Shown: positions 1-7,695 of the stretch, one piece after another
Position numbering within the stretch: position 1 is the first letter of the stretch
Layout: every line of letters begins with the position of its first letter
Origin: Domibacillus enclensis
GTDB taxonomy: Bacteria > Bacillota > Bacilli > Bacillales > Domibacillaceae
Assembly: GCF_900156125.1 (NCBI RefSeq)
Contig: NZ_FTLX01000002.1
Coordinates: forward strand, 310,001 to 374,000
DNA length: 64,000 nt
Direction: 5' to 3'
Position numbers and translations under genes: made by a program
The notes under the pieces: model-generated
The model's input: only the letters and a program-made list of their open reading frames with translations
What the model was told of the DNA's origin: nothing
The model's database searches: none

Positions 1-500
1 GCTGGACAATTACGGTCGGACGGCAGACCCCGATTGAACAAAAGATCGAAAATACACTTGAAAATCCATATGGTGCGTTGACTGTCGAGTTAACAGATGC
101 TTCGTCAGATAAAGCGTTGCAAGGCGCGGAATATTCTCTTTTTGACGAAGAGGACAAGCTCGTTTCAAAGGTTGTCACAAATGATAAAGGAATTGCCTCT
201 TTTCCAAACCTGGCAGCGGGTTCCTATGAGCTGGAAGAAACAGGTGCGCCGGACGGGTACACACGCTCCACAGGAAAAAAAGCAGTGACCATTAAAAGCG
301 GGGAAACGGTGGAGCTGGAGCTTGAAAAAACAAAAGCAACGTCAACATCCTCAGTGGATTCTGACGGGTCAGGCACGACTAAATCAGCCAGCGGCACTTT
401 ACCGCAAACGGGTGATGCATCTAATATGATGTATATGCTTGGCGGCGTTTTGCTGGCAGCAGGCGGTCTTCTTCTTGTGAGAAAAGGGAAACGTGCGTGA
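1..500 (+). CDS. LPXTG-anchored surface protein with Cna-B (SpaA-like) domain, 3' part
   Basis: The reading frame is open from base 3, so this is the C-terminal part of a longer wall-anchored protein whose start lies upstream. A Cna-B/SpaA-like beta-sandwich is visible (GALTVELTD, GAEYSLFD, ELEETGAPDGY), a fold common in stalks of sortase-linked adhesins and pilins. After a Ser/Thr-rich linker comes a complete sorting signal: LPQTG at about bases 403-417, a hydrophobic segment and an RKGKR tail. The stop codon overlaps the GTG start of the sortase gene, so the two are translationally coupled and this protein is the likely substrate of that enzyme. The ligand or overall length cannot be told. 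Confidence 0.85.
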   Translation, partial: WTITVGRQTPIEQKIENTLENPYGALTVELTDASSDKALQGAEYSLFDEEDKLVSKVVTNDKGIASFPNLAAGSYELEETGAPDGYTRSTGKKAVTIKSGETVELELEKTKATSTSSVDSDGSGTTKSASGTLPQTGDASNMMYMLGGVLLAAGGLLLVRKGKRA

Positions 501-1138
501 AACGAAGGCAAGTGATTGGCGTTTGTTTGATCATCGTTGCGATTGTCCTTATCAGTGCGCCATTCTTAAAGTATGAGCTGCTCGAAGCCAACTCGAAAAA
601 GCTGGCAGCGGAAACGTTAACGCCCGAGAAAATTCGCGAAAACAACGAGAAGCCGGCGGAATTTGATATGGAAGCCATCGAACCGCCGTCGGTGCTCGAT
701 AGTGTAGTGCAGGAGGCCGAGCCCGATCAGGCCGCCGTTGTGGGTCAAATCAGGATTCCATCAGTAAGTCTGGATTTGCCAATTTTAAAGGGAACGACAA
801 ATGAGCATTTAATGGCCGGTGCCACCACGATGCGGGAAAACCAGTGGATGGGCGTCGGCAACTATCCGCTCGCCGGACATCATATGAAAAGGGATGACCT
901 GTTATTCAGCCCTGTTCTCCACGTGAAAAAAGGCGACTTGATTCACGTGACGGATTTAACCTATGAATATACGTATGAAGCAACCGGAACAGAAGTCGTT
1001 CACGAAAGCCGTACGGACGTGATGGATAATACGATTGAGCCGAGGATTACACTCGTCACCTGCTTTGATTCAAGTGATCGTGAAAAACGATTTATAGTGT
1101 ATGGCAACCTGTTGAAAACAACAGAATATAAAAAATAG
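497..1138 (+). CDS. srtA: Class A sortase
   Basis: Transpeptidase that cuts LPXTG signals between Thr and Gly and joins the protein to peptidoglycan. The 213-aa product has an N-terminal membrane anchor (residues 5-25) and an extracellular sortase barrel. The catalytic residues are present: His128 in LAGHH, Cys189 in TLVTC and Arg198 in REKRF. The run IPSVSLDLPILK and the GNYPLAGH segment match my recollection of Bacillus class A SrtA. The GTG start overlaps the stop of the LPXTG gene (gTGA), which fixes the start. A terminator follows directly, so the transcript ends here. Confidence 0.92.
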   Translation: MKRRQVIGVCLIIVAIVLISAPFLKYELLEANSKKLAAETLTPEKIRENNEKPAEFDMEAIEPPSVLDSVVQEAEPDQAAVVGQIRIPSVSLDLPILKGTTNEHLMAGATTMRENQWMGVGNYPLAGHHMKRDDLLFSPVLHVKKGDLIHVTDLTYEYTYEATGTEVVHESRTDVMDNTIEPRITLVTCFDSSDREKRFIVYGNLLKTTEYKK

Positions 1139-1166
1139 ACGCCCGGTGATGGGGCGTCTATTTTTT
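1131..1166. terminator. Bidirectional intrinsic terminator after srtA
   Basis: An 8-bp stem agacgccc/gggcgtct (1137-1144 and 1152-1159) is flanked by an A-run on the left and a T-run on the right. It can end srtA transcription and, read leftwards, the anti-sigma transcript. Confidence 0.85.
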
Positions 1167-1193
1167 GTGCCGGCTGCTATATATTGTCGTTAT

Positions 1194-1320
1194 CGCTGAT
1201 AAACAGGGAGCGAACGCCGGTATATGGCCAGCATCGCCGATAAGGAGCAAGCGAACGCCGATATATTCAAATACCGGCGTTAGCCAATAAAATATCAGCG
1301 GTTTATCCATTTTATCGGCG
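1194..1320. repeat. Periodic inverted-word array, family 1 (CGCYGATAW), locus A
   Basis: Four forward copies of a 9-bp word resembling CGCCGATAT start at 1194, 1215, 1235 and 1256. Three inverted copies (ATACCGGCG, ATATCAGCG, TTATCGGCG) start at 1271, 1292 and 1312. Spacing is 20-21 bp on both arms and 15 bp from last forward to first inverted start. The array lies between the stop codon of the anti-sigma gene and the terminator at 1131-1166, hence in that transcript's 3' untranslated region. Function unknown; the same word family occurs at 43442-43547. Confidence 0.85.
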
Positions 1321-1336
1321 TTAGCTAAGGGGAAAT

Positions 1337-2053
1337 CTAAAGCTCAGCCGCCAGAACGATATCGCCGAGAGGCTGCTCGCTTGTGGCTGTTGGTTCGAGT
1401 GTGACAGCAATCATTTGCCAGTTGTCATCAGACGGCATTGTGTAGGACACGGCACCGCGGCCGCTTTCATCCGTGTTGAAGGTGCCGGCTCTCACTTTGT
1501 CGCCCGCTTCGTTAATCAGCCAGACTTGATAGGCTTCTGTGCCGGTCGGGACCTGCAGCTGATTGGCCTGAAGGATCACCGAGGAGTGTCCGTTTTCCTG
1601 CACCATCGACGCTTGCGCCTGTCCGTTAAAGCCTTCGGTGGCAGCGAGCTGCACGCTGCCGGCAAGGGTAGCAGGCTCTTCCCTCGCGACTTGCTGATCA
1701 GTCTCTTCTTTTTGGGCTAACAGGTATACATTCGCGCCTGCAGATAGTAAAAGAGAGGCGGCCAACAGCGGCTGAAGCCATTGCCGTGCCGGTTTCCTCG
1801 GCGCAGGGGCCGGGGCTGTTTTCTCGACTGCTGTTACAGGCTCTTCAGCAAAGACAGCCGATAAGACACGCTCTTTCATTCCGTCGTTTGGTTCAGCCGG
1901 TTCAGCGGCGAATGGCAGGTCAGCTGTCAAGAGGCGCAGTTCTTCCAGCTCTTCACGGCAATCCGTACATTCGGCTAAATGCTTTTCAAAAGCGGCTCGG
2001 TCTTTATCATTCAGTGTTCCATTAAAGTAATCAATCAATGCCTCGCACTTCAC
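1337..2053 (-). CDS. Membrane anti-sigma factor, RskA-like, with zinc-finger ZAS domain
   Basis: Holds the partner ECF sigma factor inactive at the membrane. The 238-aa protein starts with an anti-sigma zinc-binding domain; the His-x3-Cys-x2-Cys motif is HLAECTDC (residues 25-32). A Pro/Ala-rich linker leads to one membrane segment (about 93-112), then an extracytoplasmic domain typical of RskA-family anti-sigma factors (EAYQVWLINEAG, GAVSYTMPSDD, TLEPT). The gene overlaps the 3' end of the sigma gene by 23 bp, so the two are co-translated. The signal that releases the sigma factor cannot be inferred. Confidence 0.88.
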   Translation of the reverse strand: MKCEALIDYFNGTLNDKDRAAFEKHLAECTDCREELEELRLLTADLPFAAEPAEPNDGMKERVLSAVFAEEPVTAVEKTAPAPAPRKPARQWLQPLLAASLLLSAGANVYLLAQKEETDQQVAREEPATLAGSVQLAATEGFNGQAQASMVQENGHSSVILQANQLQVPTGTEAYQVWLINEAGDKVRAGTFNTDESGRGAVSYTMPSDDNWQMIAVTLEPTATSEQPLGDIVLAAEL

Positions 2054-2606
2054 CGTCTACGCCCCCTTTCCCTGTTGATAAATGCCCTTTTAAATGCTTT
2101 AATGCCAGGCGTATTCGTCCTTTTACGGTGCCGAGCGGTATATTTCGTTCTTCAGCGATGGCACGCTGGGATAAGCCTTTAAAATAAAATAATTCGATCA
2201 TTTCCCGCTGTTCTTCAGCGAGCTGTGCAATCGCATGTCGCAATACGGTTCCTTCTTCCTTCCATTGAACGAGATCCTCAACGGCCGGTTCGTTGCTTTT
2301 AAGTGAATCGCGCTCATCCAGTGCTTCTGTCTGCTCGTTTTTACGCCGCATCGAATCAATGCTGGCGTTGCGCGTGACCGTTAAAAGCCAGGAGGAAAAC
2401 TTTCCTTTTGACCGGTCGTACAAATTCGGCTTCGTCCAGATTTTCATAAAAACGTCCTGAACAATTTCCTCTGACAAGTCGCGCCTTCCGGTCATGCGAA
2501 GCGCGAACGAAAATAACAGCTTTTCATACCGTTCATACAGCGTTTCCAGCGCCTGTTTATCGGCGGCTTGGATACGCTCATACAGTTCAAAGTCCTGTTC
2601 GCTCAT
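2031..2606 (-). CDS. ECF-type RNA polymerase sigma factor
   Basis: A 191-aa group IV sigma factor with only regions 2 and 4. Region 2 is seen in RDLSEEIVQDVFMKIW and in FSSWLLTVTRNASIDSMRR. Region 4 is seen in LAEEQREMIELFYFKGLSQ with the helix-turn-helix IAEERNIPLGTVKGRIRLAL, which reads the -35 element. The start is set by AAAAAAGGAG upstream of ATG. The gene is followed by its anti-sigma factor with an overlap, the usual arrangement. It probably activates its own promoter and extracytoplasmic stress genes; the regulon is unknown. Confidence 0.9.
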   Translation of the reverse strand: MSEQDFELYERIQAADKQALETLYERYEKLLFSFALRMTGRRDLSEEIVQDVFMKIWTKPNLYDRSKGKFSSWLLTVTRNASIDSMRRKNEQTEALDERDSLKSNEPAVEDLVQWKEEGTVLRHAIAQLAEEQREMIELFYFKGLSQRAIAEERNIPLGTVKGRIRLALKHLKGHLSTGKGGVDGEVRGID

Positions 2607-2710
2607 ACAAGGCTCCTTTTTTATCCAACTACCTAGCTAACGATTGAAAATGGCGTTCGGATCATGGTTTCATTCTATTTTAAACGATTTTCCAAAGAAA
2701 GTATTGCGTT

Positions 2711-2747
2711 TTGAAAAAATAACTGTATTATTTATATTAATACAGTT
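2711..2747 (+). promoter_or_regulatory. Promoter and palindromic operator of the GntR-ABC operon
   Basis: A sigma-A promoter (TTGAAA at 2711-2716, TATATT at 2733-2738, 16-bp spacer) is overlaid by a perfect 10-bp inverted repeat AACTGTATTA/TAATACAGTT (2721-2730 and 2738-2747, 7-bp spacer). This matches the layout of autorepressed YtrA-subfamily GntR operons: repressor bound here would block RNA polymerase. Confidence 0.8.
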
Positions 2748-2776
2748 AGTACGGTTTCAGAAAAAGGAGGACGGCG

Positions 2777-3166
2777 ATGTTTACGATCGATTCAAGAAGC
2801 CGCGTGCCCATCTATGAGCAGCTGATGAAAAAGCTGCAGGAGCTGATCATTCGCGATGTGATGAAGGAAGATGAACAGCTTCCTTCCGTGCGTGCTCTGG
2901 CACAGCAATTAACGATCAATCCGAACACCATTCAAAAAGCGTACAGGGAGCTTGAAAGAGAAGGCTATATTTATTCGATTCCCGGCAAGGGCAGCTTTGT
3001 ATCCCCTGTGAAAAACAAGATCGACAAGGAGCGGATGGAAATGTTGAGGAAAGAGCTTGAGCGGATCGTCGGCGAAATTTTGTATTTAGGCGTACCGAAG
3101 GATGAAGTGATCAAGCTGATCGAAACGATGGAAGAGCCGGAAAGGGGAGAGAGCGGGAATGATTAA
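2777..3166 (+). CDS. GntR-family transcriptional repressor, YtrA subfamily
   Basis: A 129-aa regulator with an N-terminal winged helix-turn-helix (RVPIYEQLMKKLQELIIRDV, LPSVRALAQQLTINPNTIQK, LEREGYIYSIPGKGSFV). The short C-terminal helical tail, rather than a large ligand domain, is characteristic of the YtrA subfamily, which represses an adjacent ABC transporter operon. AAAAAGGAGGACGGCG precedes the ATG. The 3' end overlaps the ATPase gene by 8 bp. A palindromic operator sits on its promoter. In relatives the inducers are cell-envelope antibiotics; the inducer here is unknown. Confidence 0.9.
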   Translation: MFTIDSRSRVPIYEQLMKKLQELIIRDVMKEDEQLPSVRALAQQLTINPNTIQKAYRELEREGYIYSIPGKGSFVSPVKNKIDKERMEMLRKELERIVGEILYLGVPKDEVIKLIETMEEPERGESGND

Positions 3167-4058
3167 AGCCGAACACGTATCCAAAACATTCGGGCGTTTC
3201 GAAGCAGTGAAAGACGTACAGGTACACGTGAACAAAGGATCGATTTACGGGTTGCTCGGATCGAATGGCGCCGGGAAAACAACGCTTTTGAAAATCATCT
3301 CTGGCATTGTAAAAGCCGATAAGGGCACAGCGCAAGTAGAGGGGCAATCGATTTTTGAACGGCCTGACGTGAAAAAGCGGATTTTATTTATCCCGGATCA
3401 GCCGTACTTTTTCCATCAAACGTCTCTTTTACAGATGGCCTCGTTTTATGAAGCGGTTTACGATCGATGGGACAGCGAGCGGTTTCACCAGTTATATGAG
3501 CACTTTTCACTTGATCCGAAAGCAAAGCTGTCCCGGATGTCAAAAGGCATGCAGCGTCAGGCGTCCTTTATTTTAACGCTGGCAGCGATGCCGGATGTGC
3601 TTGTGCTGGATGAGCCATTTGACGGTCTGGATCCGGTTGTTCGCCAGCAGGTGAAAAACCTGCTTATCCAGGATGTCAGCAACCGGGCTATGACGGTGCT
3701 TGTTTCCTCACACAATCTTCGGGAAATGGAAGATTTCTGTGACGCAGTAGGGGTGATGCATAAAGGGCGCATTCTCTATGAGCGTGATTTAGAAGAATTA
3801 AAAACAGATGTAAGCAAGCTGCAGGTCGCCTTTAAAAAAATGCCGGATGACACATTTTTAAGTGGAATGGACGTCATGCATATGGAGAAAAGAGGACGGG
3901 TATTAACGTGCATCGTCCGGGGACAGGAAGGGGATATTGACCGTCACGTGCGTTCATATGAACCTGCCATTTACGACGTGCTGCCGCTCACGCTAGAAGA
4001 AATTTTTACATATGAAATGGGGAGTGTCGGCTATGAAATCCGGAATCTTATCGTTTAA
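3159..4058 (+). CDS. ABC transporter ATP-binding protein
   Basis: The 299-aa nucleotide-binding subunit of an export-type ABC transporter. It has Walker A (GSNGAGKTT, residues 34-42), a Q-loop in FIPDQPYFF, a divergent signature LSRMSKGMQRQ, Walker B VLVLDEPFDGLD and a switch histidine in VSSHN. About 80 C-terminal residues form the accessory domain usual in YtrB/BcrA-like ATPases. It overlaps the repressor gene upstream and the permease gene downstream, so all three form one operon. The cargo is unknown; peptide or antibiotic export or lipid-II-related protection are the family precedents. Confidence 0.9.
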   Translation: MIKAEHVSKTFGRFEAVKDVQVHVNKGSIYGLLGSNGAGKTTLLKIISGIVKADKGTAQVEGQSIFERPDVKKRILFIPDQPYFFHQTSLLQMASFYEAVYDRWDSERFHQLYEHFSLDPKAKLSRMSKGMQRQASFILTLAAMPDVLVLDEPFDGLDPVVRQQVKNLLIQDVSNRAMTVLVSSHNLREMEDFCDAVGVMHKGRILYERDLEELKTDVSKLQVAFKKMPDDTFLSGMDVMHMEKRGRVLTCIVRGQEGDIDRHVRSYEPAIYDVLPLTLEEIFTYEMGSVGYEIRNLIV

Positions 4059-6030
4059 TAAAGGGCTGTTTTCACAGCATGCACGCTCTGTTTTATGGAT
4101 TAGTGTGTTTTTCCTGCTGTCGCAAATCATTCTTCTCCCGCTCGGCATGCTCGTTGTGCGCCGGGAAGAGTGGGGCATTCAGTCAATTTTAGAGACGAAC
4201 CCTGATAACGTACTGCTGACGATTTCTTTTTCTGTTCAATATGTTACGTATCTTATTTTTCCGGTGCTGGCCGGCATTATTTTAACGAGCTATATGACAA
4301 AAAAGGGCTCATCTGATTTTATGCACAGCCTGCCCTTTAAGCGGGAGTCGCTACTCACGCATGTATATGCGGCTGGCGCCGCTTCACTTGTGCTGCCAAT
4401 TGTCATCAATGCCGCCATTGTGCTCATTATGCGGCCATTTGTGCACCCTATCTCGTATACAATTGGAGATATTGCAGAATGGGCAGGTCTATCTGCTTTT
4501 ATCGTTCTTTTCCTGTTTATTGTGACGGTGCTGATCGGCTTGTTTATCGGTCCGGCGATTTTACAGGGGGTTATGGCGTACGGCATTTTTATTATTCCGG
4601 CCATTTTAGTTGTTTTGACGCTGACTAATGCCCGCTACTTTGTGAATGGGCTGGCCGTTGATTCCTATACAACAAAAATTATGGAAGAGGGCATTTTTTT
4701 CATCCGGGCGGGGGCGTATGAAGCAAAGCCGTTCACCGGAACAGAATGGCTCGTATACATTGCTCTTGCAGCAGCGGCTGTTGCGATTTCCTATTATGTA
4801 TATAAAGTAAGACCAGCAGAAGCGGTGGATGAAACAATCGTGTTTCCTTTTTTCCGCTGGGCCTTTATATTCGTTTTAACGTTTGGTGCAATGATGATTG
4901 GAGGGCTTTATTTCGCTGAGCTTCTAGGCGGGACGTCTGCCTGGATGATCACAGGGTATGTGATCGGGGCCCTTGCCGGCTACACGCTTCTCCAGATGAT
5001 TGTGCAAAAGTCGCTGCGGCTGATCTGGCCATGGAAAGGGTTTGCCCTGTTCGCCGCTTTAATGGTTGTCCTGCTCATCCCCGGCATGCTGTTTGCCAAG
5101 TCCTATGAAAACGCAGTGCCGGATTCCACGGACATTACCAAGGTGTATGTCGGTGAGAGCAATGAACCATTTGAAAATGAGTTTTATATGGAGGAACAAA
5201 AAGCGCTGCTGCAGCCCGATGCAGGGTTTATGACAGGAGCTGATTCAATCAAGCAGGTCCGTTCCATGCACAGCAGGCTGATCGGCATGGACAATGGCCT
5301 TGGCTTGATGGAGGCGTATCCTGTGACGATTATTTATGAGCTGTCAGATGGAAGTGTGCTGCGCCGCCAGTACAATGTGGACGTGGATTCCGTAGCGGAT
5401 GCAGCAGGCGAGCTGCGGTCAAATCCTGAGTTTATCAAGGCATCAAGCTCACTATTCGCATTAAAAAGCTGGGACGCCTTCAAGTATTTGACGGTACAAA
5501 ATGAGGCTTTCGGTTCGTCCCCGGTTGCCAACGTAGCCGATGAAAAAACGGCCTCAGCAATAATCAACGCGATGAAGCAGGATGTGCTGTCCCGAAATAC
5601 CCAGGTGCTATCGGGAGACTTTTATTCCAGTGCTGGCTGGATCGAGGCGACAGTCGGCGACAATATGAATCAGCTGAACATTTCCCAAGCGATCAACTTG
5701 AGCGATGAACAAACGATTAACGTGATTCGTGAATCTGTGCCAAACGGCCAAACGTTCGCTTCAGCTGATATGGTGGAGGAAGCCTATATTGTTCAGACAC
5801 CAGACCGGGCCAGCGTTCAACAGCTGACTGATTTTGTCTGGAGTGGTGAGGAAGAAGTCGATTTGTCAAAAATACCTCTTGATTCGCGTAAAGTAGCGGA
5901 TCAAGAAGAACTAACCGCACTGATGAATCCAGCGGGGCTCACAACAGAAGCCGGAAGCCGCATGCTTGTGCTGAAGTGGAAAGGCAATCCTGGATTTGAA
6001 ACGACCACGATTGCCAGCTTAAAAGAATAG
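4033..6030 (+). CDS. ABC transporter permease with large extracytoplasmic domain
   Basis: Membrane partner of the ATPase just upstream. I chose the ATG at 4033 because GGGGAG lies 8 bases before it; an in-frame ATG at 4012 lacks such a site. The 665-aa protein has about six membrane segments in the first 260 residues, three more up to about residue 350, and then a roughly 310-residue soluble region (from SYENAVPDSTDITKV on). The C-terminal domain is probably outside the membrane and could sense or bind the substrate. I do not recognise a closer family. A terminator follows. Confidence 0.82.
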   Translation: MKSGILSFNKGLFSQHARSVLWISVFFLLSQIILLPLGMLVVRREEWGIQSILETNPDNVLLTISFSVQYVTYLIFPVLAGIILTSYMTKKGSSDFMHSLPFKRESLLTHVYAAGAASLVLPIVINAAIVLIMRPFVHPISYTIGDIAEWAGLSAFIVLFLFIVTVLIGLFIGPAILQGVMAYGIFIIPAILVVLTLTNARYFVNGLAVDSYTTKIMEEGIFFIRAGAYEAKPFTGTEWLVYIALAAAAVAISYYVYKVRPAEAVDETIVFPFFRWAFIFVLTFGAMMIGGLYFAELLGGTSAWMITGYVIGALAGYTLLQMIVQKSLRLIWPWKGFALFAALMVVLLIPGMLFAKSYENAVPDSTDITKVYVGESNEPFENEFYMEEQKALLQPDAGFMTGADSIKQVRSMHSRLIGMDNGLGLMEAYPVTIIYELSDGSVLRRQYNVDVDSVADAAGELRSNPEFIKASSSLFALKSWDAFKYLTVQNEAFGSSPVANVADEKTASAIINAMKQDVLSRNTQVLSGDFYSSAGWIEATVGDNMNQLNISQAINLSDEQTINVIRESVPNGQTFASADMVEEAYIVQTPDRASVQQLTDFVWSGEEEVDLSKIPLDSRKVADQEELTALMNPAGLTTEAGSRMLVLKWKGNPGFETTTIASLKE

Positions 6031-6071
6031 CGATGAGGAGCTTGGAACAAAAGGTTCTGGATAGAAGAAAA

Positions 6072-6103
6072 AGCCGGACGATTGTATCGTTCGGCTTTTT
6101 TTC
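6072..6103 (+). terminator. Intrinsic terminator after the ABC operon
   Basis: An 11-bp stem (agccggacgat/atcgttcggct, one G-T pair) with a 3-base loop is followed by a T-run. Confidence 0.88.
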
Positions 6104-6112
6104 GAGCTCTTC

Positions 6113-6610
6113 ATGATGACAAACCGGTTAGTGGCTGTGCTTGTGCGAACATGGTTTGGGCGGCTTTTGCAGGACTTCGCGTTCGGAGGGGCGGGCGGTG
6201 AGCTAACTTTTGCCGCTGCCGCGTCAAAAGTGGATCTCACTTGGCCCGCTGATCCCTCCCGAGTCTTCGTCCTGCGCCAGCCGCCCTGGTTGGGAGGACA
6301 GGCAGCTGGTCAAACCTAAAAAGAAGCGTTCTGAATGAGTAACAACAAACCACTCTCAATTATTCGTGTGAAAAAAAAGAAGGTGCTTCTTATACAGCAA
6401 TTTGTTAGTCATTGAAATCAAGCCCTTTTCCAGCATTTTTATCTTCACAGCTTTATTAGAACCACAACGGGCGGAGGGAAGCCGGCGGAGACTTCCATGT
6501 GACGAGCGGACAGGCTGAAACAGCCGCGCACTTTGGGCTGGTTCAGCGTTCGCCACATAGAAAAGCGGAGCCGGCAGCCCGGAGCCCCTGTGTGTGCTTT
6601 TCCAAGAAAA
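6113..6610. repeat. Large interspersed repeat, copy 1
   Basis: First of three copies (others near 37263-37775 and 57311-57915). It has two structured modules separated by a variable AT-rich stretch. Module A (about 6131-6300) folds as one long imperfect hairpin: gggcggct/agccgccc outside, gcaggac/gtcctgc, ggaggg/ccctcc, gtgag/ctcac and cttttg/caaaag further in. Module B (about 6462-6590) contains nested stems including gctgaa..ttcagc and ATGTG/CACAT (6497-6501, 6554-6558). No coding sequence is convincing. Module B resembles, from memory, a repeat widespread in Bacillaceae intergenic regions. Confidence 0.8.
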
Positions 6611-6667
6611 AGAAGAATCAAGGCTTTCATCTGCTAGATTGTTCAGATTCACGAGCCAATCTCATTG

Positions 6668-7480
6668 CTATGTCCCACCCTTTATTTCATCATGGAGGAG
6701 TTTTTGCCAGGACTGGGCGTGGTGAACGGCGATCTGGCAATCACACTCGGCGGCTACTTTATTCAGCTCCTCTGAAAAGTATTCAGCACTTTTCCCGTGA
6801 AAGGAAATACCGTCTGCTTCTGCATTTTCAATTGTTTCCAACGCAATGACGACGTCCTTTTTGGCTGCGCGCCCCCATGCAAGTTCTGTTTTTGCGGCGC
6901 TTAAAATTCGCTCAGCGCTGTCCCGGTATGCCATAATGACCGTATAATCTGTCCGGTCAATGACAAACTCCGCCAATGTTCCACCGGAAGAAGAAGGAAT
7001 TTCGTCATACCAGAATGGAATATCAGCGCCAAGCGTGAAGCCACTATCCGCTGCCTGCTTAATCACCTGTTCATAACGGTATACAGCCAACTGCTGGTCC
7101 TCGGTCCATTTATCCGATAAATACGGCTCAATGTCGAGATGAATGCCATCCCAGTCATGCAGCCGCACCCGTTCAAGAAAACCATCCAGGTCTTCATCCG
7201 TATAATCCGGTGCACCGTCGAGAGCATGTACACGGATGCTTTGGTTATGGGCCGCTCGTATGAACTCCTCATATACAGCATCCGATACGAGGGGATCGAT
7301 CTGAACATACACGTCGGTCACGTGCTGCTGCTCGAAAAATAATAGCAACGATTCACTGCTCCTTAAAGTGGAAGCATCCCAAATCCATGTGGCTTTCTCT
7401 TGTTTAGCCATAGCACACCCTCCAATGTAAAGAAGAATAAAGGTGATCACCAAGCTGCTTAATAAGGGCAACCGCTTCAA
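6668..7480 (-). CDS. Lipoprotein with TIM-barrel-like putative glycosidase domain
   Basis: A 270-aa protein with a lipoprotein signal peptide; the lipobox is YIGGC with Cys22, so it is predicted to be tethered to the outer face of the membrane. The mature part looks like a (beta/alpha)8 barrel: DVYVQIDP, IRVHALDG, DGIHLDIEPY, TLGADIPFWYDE, YTVIMAYRD and VVIALETIE have the spacing of successive strands. HLDIEPY has acidic residues where glycoside hydrolases of the GH18/GH66-like superfamilies carry catalysts. I do not recognise an exact family, and the substrate is unknown. GGCGGAG precedes the start. It stands alone between the large repeat and a divergent gene. Confidence 0.75.
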   Translation of the reverse strand: MKRLPLLSSLVITFILLYIGGCAMAKQEKATWIWDASTLRSSESLLLFFEQQHVTDVYVQIDPLVSDAVYEEFIRAAHNQSIRVHALDGAPDYTDEDLDGFLERVRLHDWDGIHLDIEPYLSDKWTEDQQLAVYRYEQVIKQAADSGFTLGADIPFWYDEIPSSSGGTLAEFVIDRTDYTVIMAYRDSAERILSAAKTELAWGRAAKKDVVIALETIENAEADGISFHGKSAEYFSEELNKVAAECDCQIAVHHAQSWQKLLHDEIKGGT

Positions 7481-7695
7481 ATAGATCTCCGCCTTTGCTC
7501 ATATAAGAATGGACTACAATTATAACAAACAGATTGGTTGTTTTTCAGTTTTGTGAACAGTTCTAATTCCACTGGATTCTCAAGTATTTTCGGATATAAT
7601 AGAAAAGATGTATTTTTACGTTAGCGCAAACATTTTAAAAAAAGATATGGTACGATAAAAATCTATGAATTTGGAAGGAAAGAGGACTTTTCACC

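Noticed and set aside
6445-6652. Open frames inside the large repeat copies (also 37516-37857 and 57620-57922)
   Set aside because: They run through GC-rich hairpin arms, differ in frame between copies, lack ribosome sites and resemble no protein.
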